From Sinomonas sp. R1AF57 (GTDB lineage: Bacteria; Actinomycetota; Actinomycetes; Actinomycetales; Micrococcaceae): a stretch of DNA of 64,000 nucleotides. The stretch is from NCBI RefSeq assembly GCF_002224485.1, contig NZ_CP022463.1:1076644-1140643 (forward strand), written 5' to 3'. This document shows, in pieces, positions 15,467 through 24,077 of this stretch. Positions within the stretch are counted from its first letter, which is position 1, and each line of letters opens with the position of its first letter. The notes beneath the pieces were generated by a model. It saw only the letters and a list, made by a program, of their open reading frames with translations, was not told the origin of the DNA and did not search any database. Position numbers and translations under genes: made by a program.

Positions 15467-17748
15467 TGCTCCTCTCGGTGGGAGGGGACGGCGGAGGCGA
15501 GGAGGGGCTGCCCCGCGACGGCTGGGTCGACGACCGCGGGTTCGACGACAACACGCGTCGTCTTGAACTCGGGCATCCCCGAGATCGGGTCAGTGCCCTG
15601 CTCGGTCACCCGGTTCGCCGCCGCGAGGCCCGGGAAGTGGAACGGAAGGAAGACGGTGTCCGGGCGGATGTCCGCTGTCAGCTCGGCACGCGCCAGCACC
15701 GCCGGTTCGGGCCTCGCGCTGGGCCCGGGAAGGCCGTCGCCGGCGGCCACGACGACGGCGCGCTCTCGGAGGACGCGCACCCACGCGCCGTCGGCAATCC
15801 CGAGCCGGGCGGCGGCCGCTGGGTGCAGGGAGAGCCGCACCTCGGGCTGGGCCGCGGCCAGGGCGCCGACGCGGCGGGTCTGCGCCCCGGACTGGTAGTG
15901 CTCGAGGAGGCGCCCGGTCGCGAGCGTGAAGGCGCCCGCGGTCGGGGCCGCCGGCAGGGGAGCGGGGGCCCGGACGGCGACCAGGCGTGCGCGTCCGTCC
16001 GGGTGTGCGAAGCGCTCGGCGAAGAGCCGCGGCGTCCCGGCGTGCGGCGGGGCCCCCGGGGCGGCCTCGGGGCAGGGCCAGTGCAGGGCCTCGCCGGCGT
16101 CGAGGCGCGCGTAGGTGATGCCGGAGTAGTCGGCGAGCCCTCCCGCAGAGGCCAGGCGGAGCTCCTCGAAGACCGTCTCGGGGTCGTCGGGAAAGCTCGA
16201 CGGCGCGTCCAGCAGCGCCGCGAGCCGGTTCATGATCCACAGTTCGCTGCGTGCGCCGGCGGGCGGATCCACGGCGCGACGGCGCCGCAGCACGCGGCCC
16301 TCGAGGTTGGTCATGGTGCCCTCTTCCTCGGCCCACTGGAGCACGGGGAGGACGAGGTCCGCCTCGCGGGCCGTCTCCGAGAGGAAGAAGTCGCACACCA
16401 CGAGGAAGTCCAGTGCCCCCAGCCCCTCGCGCACCGCGGTGACATCGGGCGCCGACACCACGACGTTGGCCCCGTGCACGAACAGGCAGCGCACGCCGCC
16501 CGGCTTCTCCGGGGACGCCGGCCTGCCCAGGGAGGCCAGAAGCTCGACGGCGGGCACCCCAGGCCCGGGAATGGCGGCCTCGGGAACGCTCCAGACGTGG
16601 GCGACGTGGGCGCGGGCGGCCGGGTCGGTGATCTTGCGGTAGCCGGGGAGCTGGTCCGACTTCTGGCCGTGCTCTCGCCCGCCCTGGCCGTTGCCCTGCC
16701 CGGTGAGGGTGCCGTAGCCCCCGCGCGCCGAGCCGGGGAGGCCCAGGAGCAGCGCGAGGTTGATCGCGGCGGTCACGGTGTCCGTGCCGTCGGCGTGCTG
16801 CTCGATGCCGCGGCCGGTGAGGATGTAGCACGAGCCCGTCCGCGCGGAGCGGGCGAGCCGTCCCGCCGTCTCCCGCAGGAGGGTGGCCGGCACCCCGGTG
16901 GCGGCCTGGACGCGCTCGGGCCACCAGGGGGCCACCGAGCGGATGAGTGCGCCGAGGCCCTCGGTACGCTCGGCAACATAGGAGCGGTCGAGGAGGCCGT
17001 CGTTGAGGACGATGTGCGCCAGGCCCAGCAGGAGGATGAGGTCAGTGTGCGGGGCGGGTGCGAGGTGCGTGCCAGCGCCGTCGGCCGTGAGCGCGGCCGT
17101 GGCCGAGCGGCGGGGGTCCACGACGATGAGACCGCCCGCGGCGCGGGCGCCCGCGAGGTGCTGCACGAACGGCGGCATGGTCTCGGCGACGTTCGAGCCG
17201 AGGAGCAGGATCGTGTCCGCTGCGCCGAGGTCCTCCACCGGGAACGGCAGGCCCCGGTCGACGCCGAAGGCCCGGTTCCCCGCGGCCGCTGCGGAGGACA
17301 TGCAGAACCGGCCGTTGTAGTCGATGCGCGAGGTGCCAAGGGCGAGCCGGGCGAACTTGCCGAGCAGGTACGCCTTCTCATTCGTGAGGCCCCCGCCGCC
17401 GAAGACGCCCACCGCGTCCGGTCCGTGTGCCGCCTGGGCCTTCCGCACCTCTGCTGCCGCCCGCTCGAGGGCCACGTCCCACGAGACGGGGCGGAGCTCG
17501 CCGTCGTCCCCGCGCAGGAGCGGCTCGGTGAGGCGTTCCGGGTGCGTGAGGAGCTCGGCGGCGGTCCAGCCCTTGCGGCAGAGGCCGCGGCGGTTGGTGG
17601 GAAAGTCGCGCCCGGCGACCTCGAGCGACGGGCCGCTCGCCCCCGCGGGGCCACTCGCCCCCGACGCGGCGGGGCCGAGCGACATCGCGCACTGGAGCGC
17701 GCAGTACGGGCAGTGGGTGGCGGTGGGCGTCTGGGTGCGTGGGGTCAT
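15463..17748 (-). CDS. nasC: Assimilatory nitrate reductase catalytic subunit (molybdopterin, [4Fe-4S])
   Basis: 761 residues, cytoplasmic, no twin-arginine signal. The N-terminal [4Fe-4S] motif is HCPYCALQC with the fourth ligand in RGLCRKG. It then follows the bis-MGD oxidoreductase plan (GVFGGGGLTNEKAYLLGKF, RIDYNGRFCMSSAAA, GSNVAETMPP, GRGIEQH, and a C-terminal dinucleotide-binding domain beginning near TGRLLEHYQSG). It reduces nitrate to nitrite. It lies 4 nt downstream of narK and overlaps nasB by 4 nt, so transporter, catalytic and electron-transfer subunits are one transcript. Confidence 0.93.
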   Translation of the reverse strand: MTPRTQTPTATHCPYCALQCAMSLGPAASGASGPAGASGPSLEVAGRDFPTNRRGLCRKGWTAAELLTHPERLTEPLLRGDDGELRPVSWDVALERAAAEVRKAQAAHGPDAVGVFGGGGLTNEKAYLLGKFARLALGTSRIDYNGRFCMSSAAAAGNRAFGVDRGLPFPVEDLGAADTILLLGSNVAETMPPFVQHLAGARAAGGLIVVDPRRSATAALTADGAGTHLAPAPHTDLILLLGLAHIVLNDGLLDRSYVAERTEGLGALIRSVAPWWPERVQAATGVPATLLRETAGRLARSARTGSCYILTGRGIEQHADGTDTVTAAINLALLLGLPGSARGGYGTLTGQGNGQGGREHGQKSDQLPGYRKITDPAARAHVAHVWSVPEAAIPGPGVPAVELLASLGRPASPEKPGGVRCLFVHGANVVVSAPDVTAVREGLGALDFLVVCDFFLSETAREADLVLPVLQWAEEEGTMTNLEGRVLRRRRAVDPPAGARSELWIMNRLAALLDAPSSFPDDPETVFEELRLASAGGLADYSGITYARLDAGEALHWPCPEAAPGAPPHAGTPRLFAERFAHPDGRARLVAVRAPAPLPAAPTAGAFTLATGRLLEHYQSGAQTRRVGALAAAQPEVRLSLHPAAAARLGIADGAWVRVLRERAVVVAAGDGLPGPSARPEPAVLARAELTADIRPDTVFLPFHFPGLAAANRVTEQGTDPISGMPEFKTTRVVVEPAVVDPAVAGQPLLASAVPSHREEQ

Positions 17749-17752
17749 GGAG

Positions 17753-19183
17753 TCAGGCCTTGGTGGTGGCGACCAGGCTGCCCTTGCGGAGGTAGCAGAA
17801 GGCCGTCACGGCGAGCATGAGGACGTACGCGGCCACGAAGCCGAAGAACGCGGGCACGTAGGAGCCGGTCGCCGAGCTGGACGCCCCCAGCACCTGCGGG
17901 ATGAAGAAGCCGCCGTAGGCGCCGATCGCGGAGATCAGGCCCAGGGCCGCGGCGGCGAGCTTCGCGGTCTGCGCCGGGGCCGCGCCGGAGCGGGCGGCCC
18001 GGCTGGAGGTGCTGAAGATGACGGGGATCATGCGGTAGGTCGCGCCGTTGCCGAAGCCGCTGGCCGTGAAGAGGGCCAGAAACAGGACGAGGAAGAGCCA
18101 GAAGCTCTTCAGCGGCAGGGTGACGATGACCAGGAGCGTCATGACCGCCATGGCCGCGAACGCGGCGACGGCCATGCGGGCCCCGCCGAACCGGTCGGCG
18201 AGCCTGCCGCCGTAGGGGCGGGCGAGGGAGCCCACGAGCGGGCCGAGGAACGCGAGAGAGAGCGCGGCGGCGCCGACGGCGAAGGACGAGTACGCGGGGA
18301 AGAAGTCCTTGATGAGCTTCGGGAAGACCCCGGAGAAGCCGATGAAGGAGCCGAACGTGCCGATGTAGAGGAAGGCCATGATCCACAGGTGCGGCTCCTT
18401 GAGCGCCGCGACCGAGCCGGCCAGGTCGCCCTTGGCGCTGGCGAGGTTGTCCATGTTGCGGTACGCGCCGACGGCGGCGACGAGGATCAGCGGGACCCAG
18501 AGGAGCCCGGCGACGCCAAGCCCCGCCCCGGCGGAGACCACCGACGCGGTGAGGCTCACCGCGATAGGAACGACGAGCTGGGCCACGGCGGCGCCCAGGT
18601 TGCCCCCGGCGGCGTTGAGCCCGAGGGCCCAGCCCTTCTCACGGGCGGGGTAGAAGAAGGTGATGTTGGCCATCGAGCTGGCGAAGTTGCCGCCGCCGAA
18701 CCCGGCGAGGGCCGCTACGGCCAGCAGCACCGGGAACGGGGTGGCCGGATTGGAGACGCACACCGCCAGCCCGATCGAGGGGATGAGCAGGAGCATCGCC
18801 GAGACGATCGTCCAGTTGCGGCCGCCGAACTTCGGGACCATGAAGGTGTAGGGGATGCGCAGGGTCGCGCCCACGAGGCTCGGCATCGACAGGAGCCAGA
18901 ACGTCTCGGACGTGCTCAGCTGGAAGCCCGCGCCCGGGAGCTGCACCACGACGATCGACCACAGCTGCCAGACCACGAAGCCGAGGAACTCCGCGAAGAT
19001 GGACCAGCGGAGGTTCCGGCCGGCGATTGCCTTGCCCTCGGACTCCCACTGCTGGGTGTCCTCCGGGTTCCAGTGCTCGATCCAGCGGCCCTTGCGCGTG
19101 TCGAGGCGGAGGCCCTCCCCGGTGGGGCGCGGCGACGTGCGGATGGTCGACGATGCCGGCGGGGTCTGGGGTTCAGTGCTCAC
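17753..19183 (-). CDS. narK: Nitrate/nitrite transporter, NarK family (MFS)
   Basis: 476 residues with a long N-terminal cytoplasmic segment (~60 residues) followed by ~12 membrane helices. The nitrate-signature-like loops GFGGGNFASSMANITFFYP and GFGNGATYRMIPVIF match NarK/NasA transporters. First gene of the narK-nasC-nasB operon. The leader carries a phased GlnR-like array 56 bp upstream of the ATG. Uptake for assimilation is inferred from linkage to cytoplasmic nasC and absence of respiratory narGHI. Confidence 0.93.
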   Translation of the reverse strand: MSTEPQTPPASSTIRTSPRPTGEGLRLDTRKGRWIEHWNPEDTQQWESEGKAIAGRNLRWSIFAEFLGFVVWQLWSIVVVQLPGAGFQLSTSETFWLLSMPSLVGATLRIPYTFMVPKFGGRNWTIVSAMLLLIPSIGLAVCVSNPATPFPVLLAVAALAGFGGGNFASSMANITFFYPAREKGWALGLNAAGGNLGAAVAQLVVPIAVSLTASVVSAGAGLGVAGLLWVPLILVAAVGAYRNMDNLASAKGDLAGSVAALKEPHLWIMAFLYIGTFGSFIGFSGVFPKLIKDFFPAYSSFAVGAAALSLAFLGPLVGSLARPYGGRLADRFGGARMAVAAFAAMAVMTLLVIVTLPLKSFWLFLVLFLALFTASGFGNGATYRMIPVIFSTSSRAARSGAAPAQTAKLAAAALGLISAIGAYGGFFIPQVLGASSSATGSYVPAFFGFVAAYVLMLAVTAFCYLRKGSLVATTKA

Positions 19184-19238
19184 GGTTCCTCCTGGAGGGG
19201 GACGGGATCTGGGATTGGTTCCACGCTAGAAATCCCGC

Positions 19239-19276
19239 GTTTCGCCCGTGGGCGTCAGCTGTAAACACGCTGTGAC
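19239..19276 (-). promoter_or_regulatory. GlnR-like four-box operator upstream of narK
   Basis: Read on the narK strand: GTCAC-N6-TTTAC-N6-CGCCC-N6-GAAAC, in 11-bp phase. Boxes 1, 2 and 4 fit the GlnR pattern; box 3 is poor. It is the same architecture as the two arrays between nirB and nirD, 14 kb away. Confidence 0.55.
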
Positions 19277-19364
19277 ATCTGGCTCTCGCCGGTGCAGGCG
19301 AGGCCGTGAGCGGCGGGGGAGCGACCGCCGTCGTGCGCTTCCCGTCTCACATAGTGAACTCGAT

Positions 19365-19379
19365 GTCCGATGTTCGGAC
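19365..19379 (+). promoter_or_regulatory. Palindrome upstream of the MFS transporter
   Basis: GTCCGA-TGT-TCGGAC, a perfect 6+3+6 inverted repeat 77 bp before the ATG of the next gene. Probably a regulator site; which protein binds is unknown. No regulator gene adjoins. Confidence 0.45.
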
Positions 19380-19456
19380 TACCAAGGCGTAGGATGCCCT
19401 GTACTCAAATCCCGGACCGGATGTCAATCCACGGTCCAGCATGTGAAAGCGAAACC

Positions 19457-20863
19457 ATGTCCACCTCTTCAGCGGTGACGGAGCCCTCAGCCGGCAAGGC
19501 GGCGAATACGAGGGGCCGAGTCATCTTCTCGAGCCTCATCGGCACGACGATCGAGTTCTTCGACTTCTACGCCTACGCCACGGCCTCGGTCCTCGTGTTC
19601 CCGAAGCTCTTCTTCCCGAACTCCTCCGACATCAACGCGATCCTGTCCTCGTTCGCGATCTTCGGGGTCGCCTTCGTGGCGCGGCCGGTCGGCTCGGTCC
19701 TGTTCGGCCACTTCGGCGACAAGCTGGGCCGCAAGGGCACCCTCGTGGCATCCCTGCTCACCATGGGCCTCGCGACGTTCTTCATCGGCCTCCTCCCGCC
19801 GGCCACGACGTCCGGCTGGATCGTGCTCGCGCCGCTGCTCCTCGTGCTGCTCCGCTTCGCCCAGGGCCTCGCGCTCGGCGGCGAATGGTCCGGCGCGGCG
19901 CTTCTCGCGACCGAGAACGCGCCCGCCAACAAGCGCGCCGTGTGGGGGACCTTCCCGCAGCTGGGCGCCCCGATCGGCTTCATCCTCGCCAACGTGCTGT
20001 TCGTGGTCCTGGACCTGTTCCTCGACGACAAGCAGTTCATGGACTTCGGCTGGCGCATCCCGTTCCTCGCGAGCATCATCATGGTCGCGATCGGCCTGTA
20101 CGTGCGCCTCAAGCTCGTTGAGAGCGTCTCGTTCCAGAAGGTCGTCAAGGAGGAGAAGGTCGCGAAGGTCCCGATCGCCGCGACGTTCAAGCACCACTGG
20201 CGCGCGGTCATCGCGGGCACGTTCATCATGCTCGCGACCTACGTGCTCTTCTACCTGACCACGAGCTTCACCCTCACGTACGGCACCGCGACCGACAAGG
20301 TCGAGGTCGCCAGGGCCGCCGCCGAGAAGGCCGGAAAGGCCTTCGACCCGTCCACGTTCGTGCCCGGCCTCGGGATCGACCGCAGCGAGTTCCTGTGGAT
20401 GCTGATCCTCGGCGTCGTGTTCTTCGGGGTCTTCACGGTGCTCTCCGGCCCGCTCGCCGAGAAGTACGGCCGCCGGAAGTTCCTCATCTGGGTCACCGTC
20501 GGCATCCTGCTGTTCGGCCTCACCTGGGGCCTGATGTTCGGCCCGGGCAAGGGCGCGGCCATGGTGGGCCTCATCTTCGGCTTCACGCTCATGGGCCTCA
20601 CGTTCGGACCGATGGCCGCGATCCTGCCCGAGCTGTTCCCGGCGAACGTGCGCTACACGGGCTCTGCGGTCGCCTACAACCTCTCGTCCGTCCTGGGCGC
20701 GGCCCCGGCGTCGTTCGTCGCGATCGCCCTGTGGCAGTTCGGCAAGGGCAACACCGTCTGGGTGGGCGTCTACCTCGCCATCTCGGCTGTCCTAACCCTC
20801 GTCGCGCTCTGGCTGACCAAGGAGACCAAGGACAAGGACTTCGAGGAGAACGTCTCGGCGTAG
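19457..20863 (+). CDS. MFS transporter, metabolite:H+ symporter (ProP/ShiA-like) family
   Basis: 468 residues with ~12 membrane helices. It opens with the family signature GTTIEFFDFYAYATAS, then GHFGDKLGRKGTLV (loop 2-3), RFAQGLALGGEWSGAAL, and PLAEKYGRRKFL in the second half. The family imports small organic solutes such as dicarboxylates, shikimate or betaine with protons; the substrate cannot be named. The start at 19457 is chosen because earlier residues are not membrane-like and a GAAAG site precedes it. Divergent from narK; followed by two strong hairpins. Confidence 0.9.
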   Translation: MSTSSAVTEPSAGKAANTRGRVIFSSLIGTTIEFFDFYAYATASVLVFPKLFFPNSSDINAILSSFAIFGVAFVARPVGSVLFGHFGDKLGRKGTLVASLLTMGLATFFIGLLPPATTSGWIVLAPLLLVLLRFAQGLALGGEWSGAALLATENAPANKRAVWGTFPQLGAPIGFILANVLFVVLDLFLDDKQFMDFGWRIPFLASIIMVAIGLYVRLKLVESVSFQKVVKEEKVAKVPIAATFKHHWRAVIAGTFIMLATYVLFYLTTSFTLTYGTATDKVEVARAAAEKAGKAFDPSTFVPGLGIDRSEFLWMLILGVVFFGVFTVLSGPLAEKYGRRKFLIWVTVGILLFGLTWGLMFGPGKGAAMVGLIFGFTLMGLTFGPMAAILPELFPANVRYTGSAVAYNLSSVLGAAPASFVAIALWQFGKGNTVWVGVYLAISAVLTLVALWLTKETKDKDFEENVSA

Positions 20864-20881
20864 GGACAAGGAACCTCGGTC

Positions 20882-20930
20882 TAGGGAAATGACCCCTCAT
20901 CCTCCTTCTGGGTGAGGGGTCATGTCCCTA
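20882..20930 (+). repeat. Short copy of dispersed inverted repeat (GGGGTCATGTCCCT family)
   Basis: Arms of 18 bp (TAGGGAAATGACCCCTCA and its complement with one mismatch) separated by a 13-nt loop. The same arm sequence recurs as the ends of the 151-bp element at 29256-29406. Lies 18 bp after the transporter stop and may also terminate transcription. Confidence 0.7.
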
Positions 20931-20948
20931 CCGGAGCTCCCCAACAGC

Positions 20949-20995
20949 AAAGAGGTGGCTCCTCGACGGGAATCCCGTCGAGGAGCCACCTCTTT
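20949..20995 (+). terminator. Bidirectional terminator with 22-bp perfect stem
   Basis: Arm 20949-20970 and its exact complement 20974-20995 with a 3-nt AAT loop; the stem begins AAAGAGGTGG and ends CCACCTCTTT. It separates the rightward transporter gene from leftward accA3. Confidence 0.93.
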
Positions 20996-21029
20996 CGCGT
21001 CTGCGGGGCACATCTGCCCCGTCGGCGGC

Positions 21030-22823
21030 TCAGTCCTCGATCGTGGCGATGAGCGCGCCCGCCGAGACCGTCTGGCCCGCCTGGGCCGTCAGCCCGCGGA
21101 CCGTGCCCGCCCGGTGCGCGGTGAGCGGCTGCTCCATCTTCATGGCCTCGAGCACGACGACGAGATCGCCCTCGGCGACCACGTCGCCGTCGGCCACGGC
21201 GACCTTCACGATCGTGCCCTGCATCGGGGCGGTCAGGGCGTCGCCGCCGGCCGCGGCAGCGGACGAGCCGGCGCCGCGCGCGCCGCGGACCTTCTTCTTG
21301 GCCTTGGCAGGCTTGCCCGCGCCGAGCGAGAGCCCCGCCGGGATCGTCACCTCGAGCCGCTTGCCGCCCACCTCGACGACGACGCTCTGCCGCTCGCCGG
21401 CGTCGTCCGCCTCGGCCCCGGCGCCCGCAGCCGCCGGGTACGGCGGAATGGTGTTGTCGAACTCTGTCTCGATCCAGCGCGTGTGGATGCTGAACGGGCC
21501 CTCTTCAGGTGCAAACGCCGGGTCGCGCACGACGGCGGCGTGGAACGGCACCACGGTGGGCATGCCGGTGATGACGAGCTCGTCGAGGGCACGGCGCGCG
21601 CGCTGGAGCGCCTGGGTGCGGCTCGAGCCGGACACGATGAGCTTGGCGAGCATCGAGTCGAAGTTGCCGGAGATGACGTCCCCGGCCACGACCCCGGAGT
21701 CCACGCGCACGCCGGGCCCGGTCGGATAGGTCAGCGTCTCGACCGTGCCGGGCGCGGGCATGAAGCCGCGGCCGGCGTCCTCGCCGTTGATGCGGAACTC
21801 GAAGGAGTGGCCGCGGATCTCCGGGTCGTCGTAGCCGAGCTCCTCGCCGCGGGCGAGGCGGAACTGCTCGCGCACGAGGTCAATCCCCGTGACCTCCTCG
21901 GACACGCAGTGCTCCACCTGGAGGCGCGTGTTGACTTCGAGGAAGCTGATCGTGCCGTCCTGCCCCACGAGGAACTCGCACGTCCCCGCCCCGAGGTACC
22001 CGGCCTCCTTCAGGATGGCCTTGGACGCCTCGTACAGGCGCTTGGTCTGCTCCTCGGAGAGGAACGGCGCCGGCGCCTCCTCGACGAGCTTCTGGTTGCG
22101 GCGCTGGAGCGAGCAGTCGCGCGTCGAGACGACGACGACGTTGCCCGCCGCGTCCGCCAGGCACTGGGTCTCGACGTGGCGGGGCGCGTCGAGGAAGCGC
22201 TCGATGAAGCACTCCCCGCGGCCGAACGCCGCGGTGGCCTCGCGCACGGCCGACTCGAACAGCTCGGGGATCTCGTCCATGGTCCGGGCGACCTTGATCC
22301 CGCGGCCGCCGCCGCCGTACGCGGCCTTGATCGCCACGGGCAGGCCGTACTCCTGGGCGAACGCGAGGACCTCGTCCGCCGAGGCGACGGGGTCCGCGGT
22401 GCCGGGCACGAGCGGCGCTCCGACCTTCTCCGCGATGTGCCGGGCCCGGACCTTGTCGCCGAGCGCCGCGATGGCCTCCGGCGAGGGCCCGATCCAGGTC
22501 AGGCCCGCGTCGATGACCTTCTGCGCGAACTCGGCGTTCTCGGAGAGGAAGCCGTAGCCGGGGTGGACCGCGTCGGCGCCGGAGGCGCGGGCGGCGTCCA
22601 GGATCTTGTCCATGACGAGGTACGACTCGGCGGCGCTCGTGCCGCCCAGGGCGAAGGCCTCGTCCGCGAGCCGGACGTGGAGCGCGTCGCGGTCCGGCTC
22701 GGCGTAGACGGCGACCGAGCCGATGCCCTCGTCGCGGGCTGCGCGGATGACGCGGACGGCGATCTCGCCTCGGTTGGCGATGAGCACCTTCGTGAGGGGC
22801 CTGCTGGCGGCAATGGGGGACAA
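21030..22823 (-). CDS. accA3: Acyl-CoA carboxylase alpha chain (biotin carboxylase + biotin carboxyl carrier)
   Basis: 597 residues. The biotin carboxylase/ATP-grasp part covers ~10-450 ([54 protein letters not shown]). A C-terminal biotinyl domain carries EAMKMEQP, whose lysine takes biotin. It carboxylates biotin with ATP and bicarbonate for an acetyl/propionyl-CoA carboxylase made with accD and accE products at 33.3-35.1 kb; birA at 36.3 kb would attach the biotin. The start appears to be TTG at 22823 with GGAG nearby. A TTTGTAGG-N3-CCTACAAA palindrome lies 92 bp upstream. Confidence 0.95.
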   Translation of the reverse strand: MSPIAASRPLTKVLIANRGEIAVRVIRAARDEGIGSVAVYAEPDRDALHVRLADEAFALGGTSAAESYLVMDKILDAARASGADAVHPGYGFLSENAEFAQKVIDAGLTWIGPSPEAIAALGDKVRARHIAEKVGAPLVPGTADPVASADEVLAFAQEYGLPVAIKAAYGGGGRGIKVARTMDEIPELFESAVREATAAFGRGECFIERFLDAPRHVETQCLADAAGNVVVVSTRDCSLQRRNQKLVEEAPAPFLSEEQTKRLYEASKAILKEAGYLGAGTCEFLVGQDGTISFLEVNTRLQVEHCVSEEVTGIDLVREQFRLARGEELGYDDPEIRGHSFEFRINGEDAGRGFMPAPGTVETLTYPTGPGVRVDSGVVAGDVISGNFDSMLAKLIVSGSSRTQALQRARRALDELVITGMPTVVPFHAAVVRDPAFAPEEGPFSIHTRWIETEFDNTIPPYPAAAGAGAEADDAGERQSVVVEVGGKRLEVTIPAGLSLGAGKPAKAKKKVRGARGAGSSAAAAGGDALTAPMQGTIVKVAVADGDVVAEGDLVVVLEAMKMEQPLTAHRAGTVRGLTAQAGQTVSAGALIATIED

Positions 22824-22914
22824 GGCTACTCCGTTCTGTACTGCCGGAAGCCTAGCGCTCCTTTGGTGGAATCGCCCATATCAGTGCGGTATTCGGCGGC
22901 TCGGCCGAGGATCC

Positions 22915-22933
22915 TTTGTAGGTCTCCTACAAA
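22915..22933 (-). promoter_or_regulatory. Palindromic operator upstream of accA3
   Basis: TTTGTAGG-TCT-CCTACAAA, perfect 8-bp arms. Related TGTAGG-N3-CCTACA sites precede accD (35187-35201 degenerate, 35251-35265 exact). A shared regulator of the carboxylase genes is inferred; its identity is unknown. Confidence 0.65.
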
Positions 22934-22960
22934 TGGCCCGTCGCACTGGAGGGGCAGGCC

Positions 22961-23650
22961 TCAGCGCACGACGGCGGCGGCCCACCAGTCCGTGAGCCTC
23001 ACCCCGGCCGCGGCGAGGAGCGCGCGCAGCGCCGAGACCGACAGGCCCACGACGGCGTGGGGGTCGCCGTCGACGCGCGCCAGGAAGGCGCCGCCGAGCC
23101 CGTCAATGGTGAACGATCCCGCGCAGTGGAGCGGCTCGCCCGTGGCGACGTACGCCTCGATCTCCGCCGCGCTCATCTGGGTGAACTCGACCCCCGCGGA
23201 GGCGAGCGCCCCGCGGCCCGGCGAGGGGGCGGCGTCGTGCGTGCCGTCGGCGGGGGAGTGGTGCGAGGCGCGGCAGTCGACGAGCCAGTGCCCGGTGTGG
23301 AGGACGCCGGCGCGGCCGCTCATGGCGGCGAGCCGTTCGCGGGCCACCTCGGGGGTGTACGGCTTGCCGAGGGCCTGGCCGTCGAGCTCGAAGACGGAGT
23401 CGCAGCCCAGCACGAGAGTCCCCGCAGCGGCGGGGAGGGCAGCGACGGCCTCGGCCTTCGCCCGGGCCAGGAGCAGCGCGGTCTCCCCCGGCGATGCGTC
23501 AGGATGTCCGGACGCGACGGCGTTCTCGTCCACGTCCGAGACGAGGATCCGATGGGGGACGCCTGCTTCCTCGAGCAGCTTCGTCCGTGCGGGCGACTTG
23601 GATGCGAGGACGAGGGTGGGCGGGGTGAGCGGCGCTGCGTGGAGGGTCAC
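22961..23650 (-). CDS. maf: Maf-family nucleotide pyrophosphatase
   Basis: 229 residues. The N-terminal LVLASKSPARTKLLEEAGV holds the Maf signature S-x-R; the catalytic Asp region is LVLGCDSVFELDGQALGKP, and the C-terminal core is GSFTIDGLGGAFLARVDGDPHAVVGLS. Maf proteins hydrolyse non-canonical or modified NTPs to NMP and PPi. It starts with GTG. The gene lies between accD5/E5 and accA3 in many actinobacteria; here it keeps its place beside accA3 only. An ~25-residue His/Ser/Pro-rich insert (around residues 127-150) is unusual. Confidence 0.92.
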   Translation of the reverse strand: MTLHAAPLTPPTLVLASKSPARTKLLEEAGVPHRILVSDVDENAVASGHPDASPGETALLLARAKAEAVAALPAAAGTLVLGCDSVFELDGQALGKPYTPEVARERLAAMSGRAGVLHTGHWLVDCRASHHSPADGTHDAAPSPGRGALASAGVEFTQMSAAEIEAYVATGEPLHCAGSFTIDGLGGAFLARVDGDPHAVVGLSVSALRALLAAAGVRLTDWWAAAVVR

Positions 23651-24005
23651 GGCGCCAGCCTAGTCCCGGCGCTCGGGGCGCTGTCCATGCCAGCGGACGC
23701 GCGGGGAGCACATCCGCAGGCGCCCGCCGGGCGGATGAGGCTTCGCGGCGCCGTGTGAACCTGACGTACCAGACGAGCATGAACGCCATCGTGACCACGT
23801 AGAACCCGTGCAGCGCCCAGATCGGCCCGGCGGGCAGGCTCAGGACATAGAGGGTGTGGATCCCGTTGGCCACGTTGGCCAGGACGAGATTCGCCAGGCT
23901 GTACGAGGCGAGGTTCCGCGTCCGGGCGGCCTTGACCAGCATCGGCGCGTTGCTGGCCGCGAAGAGCGCCGTGGAGACTGTTCCGGCGAGGACCGCTGCT
24001 TCCAT
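23499..24005 (-). CDS. Small PQ-loop/SemiSWEET-like membrane protein, C-terminus possibly frameshifted
   Basis: From ATG 24005 the first ~90 residues form three membrane helices with a PQ-loop-like pattern (SNAPMLVKAARTRNLASYS, then LANLVLANVANGIHTLYV, then FYVVTMAFMLVWYVRF). This resembles SemiSWEET-type small transporters. Beyond residue ~92 the frame turns into low-complexity basic sequence and overlaps maf by 152 nt. An alternative frame from the same point ends at 23647 in a GTGA overlap with the maf start and has higher G/C in third codon positions. The annotated tail may therefore be wrong. Substrate unknown. Confidence 0.6.
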   Translation of the reverse strand: MEAAVLAGTVSTALFAASNAPMLVKAARTRNLASYSLANLVLANVANGIHTLYVLSLPAGPIWALHGFYVVTMAFMLVWYVRFTRRREASSARRAPADVLPARPLAWTAPRAPGLGWRRDPPRSAAHPAHPRPRIQVARTDEAARGSRRPPSDPRLGRGRERRRVRTS

Positions 24006-24077
24006 GCCTCGACGGTACGCGGGGCGCCCCGCCCCCGAATCGGCACCGCGGCCCATTGTTGCCGCCAGGGGCACTGG

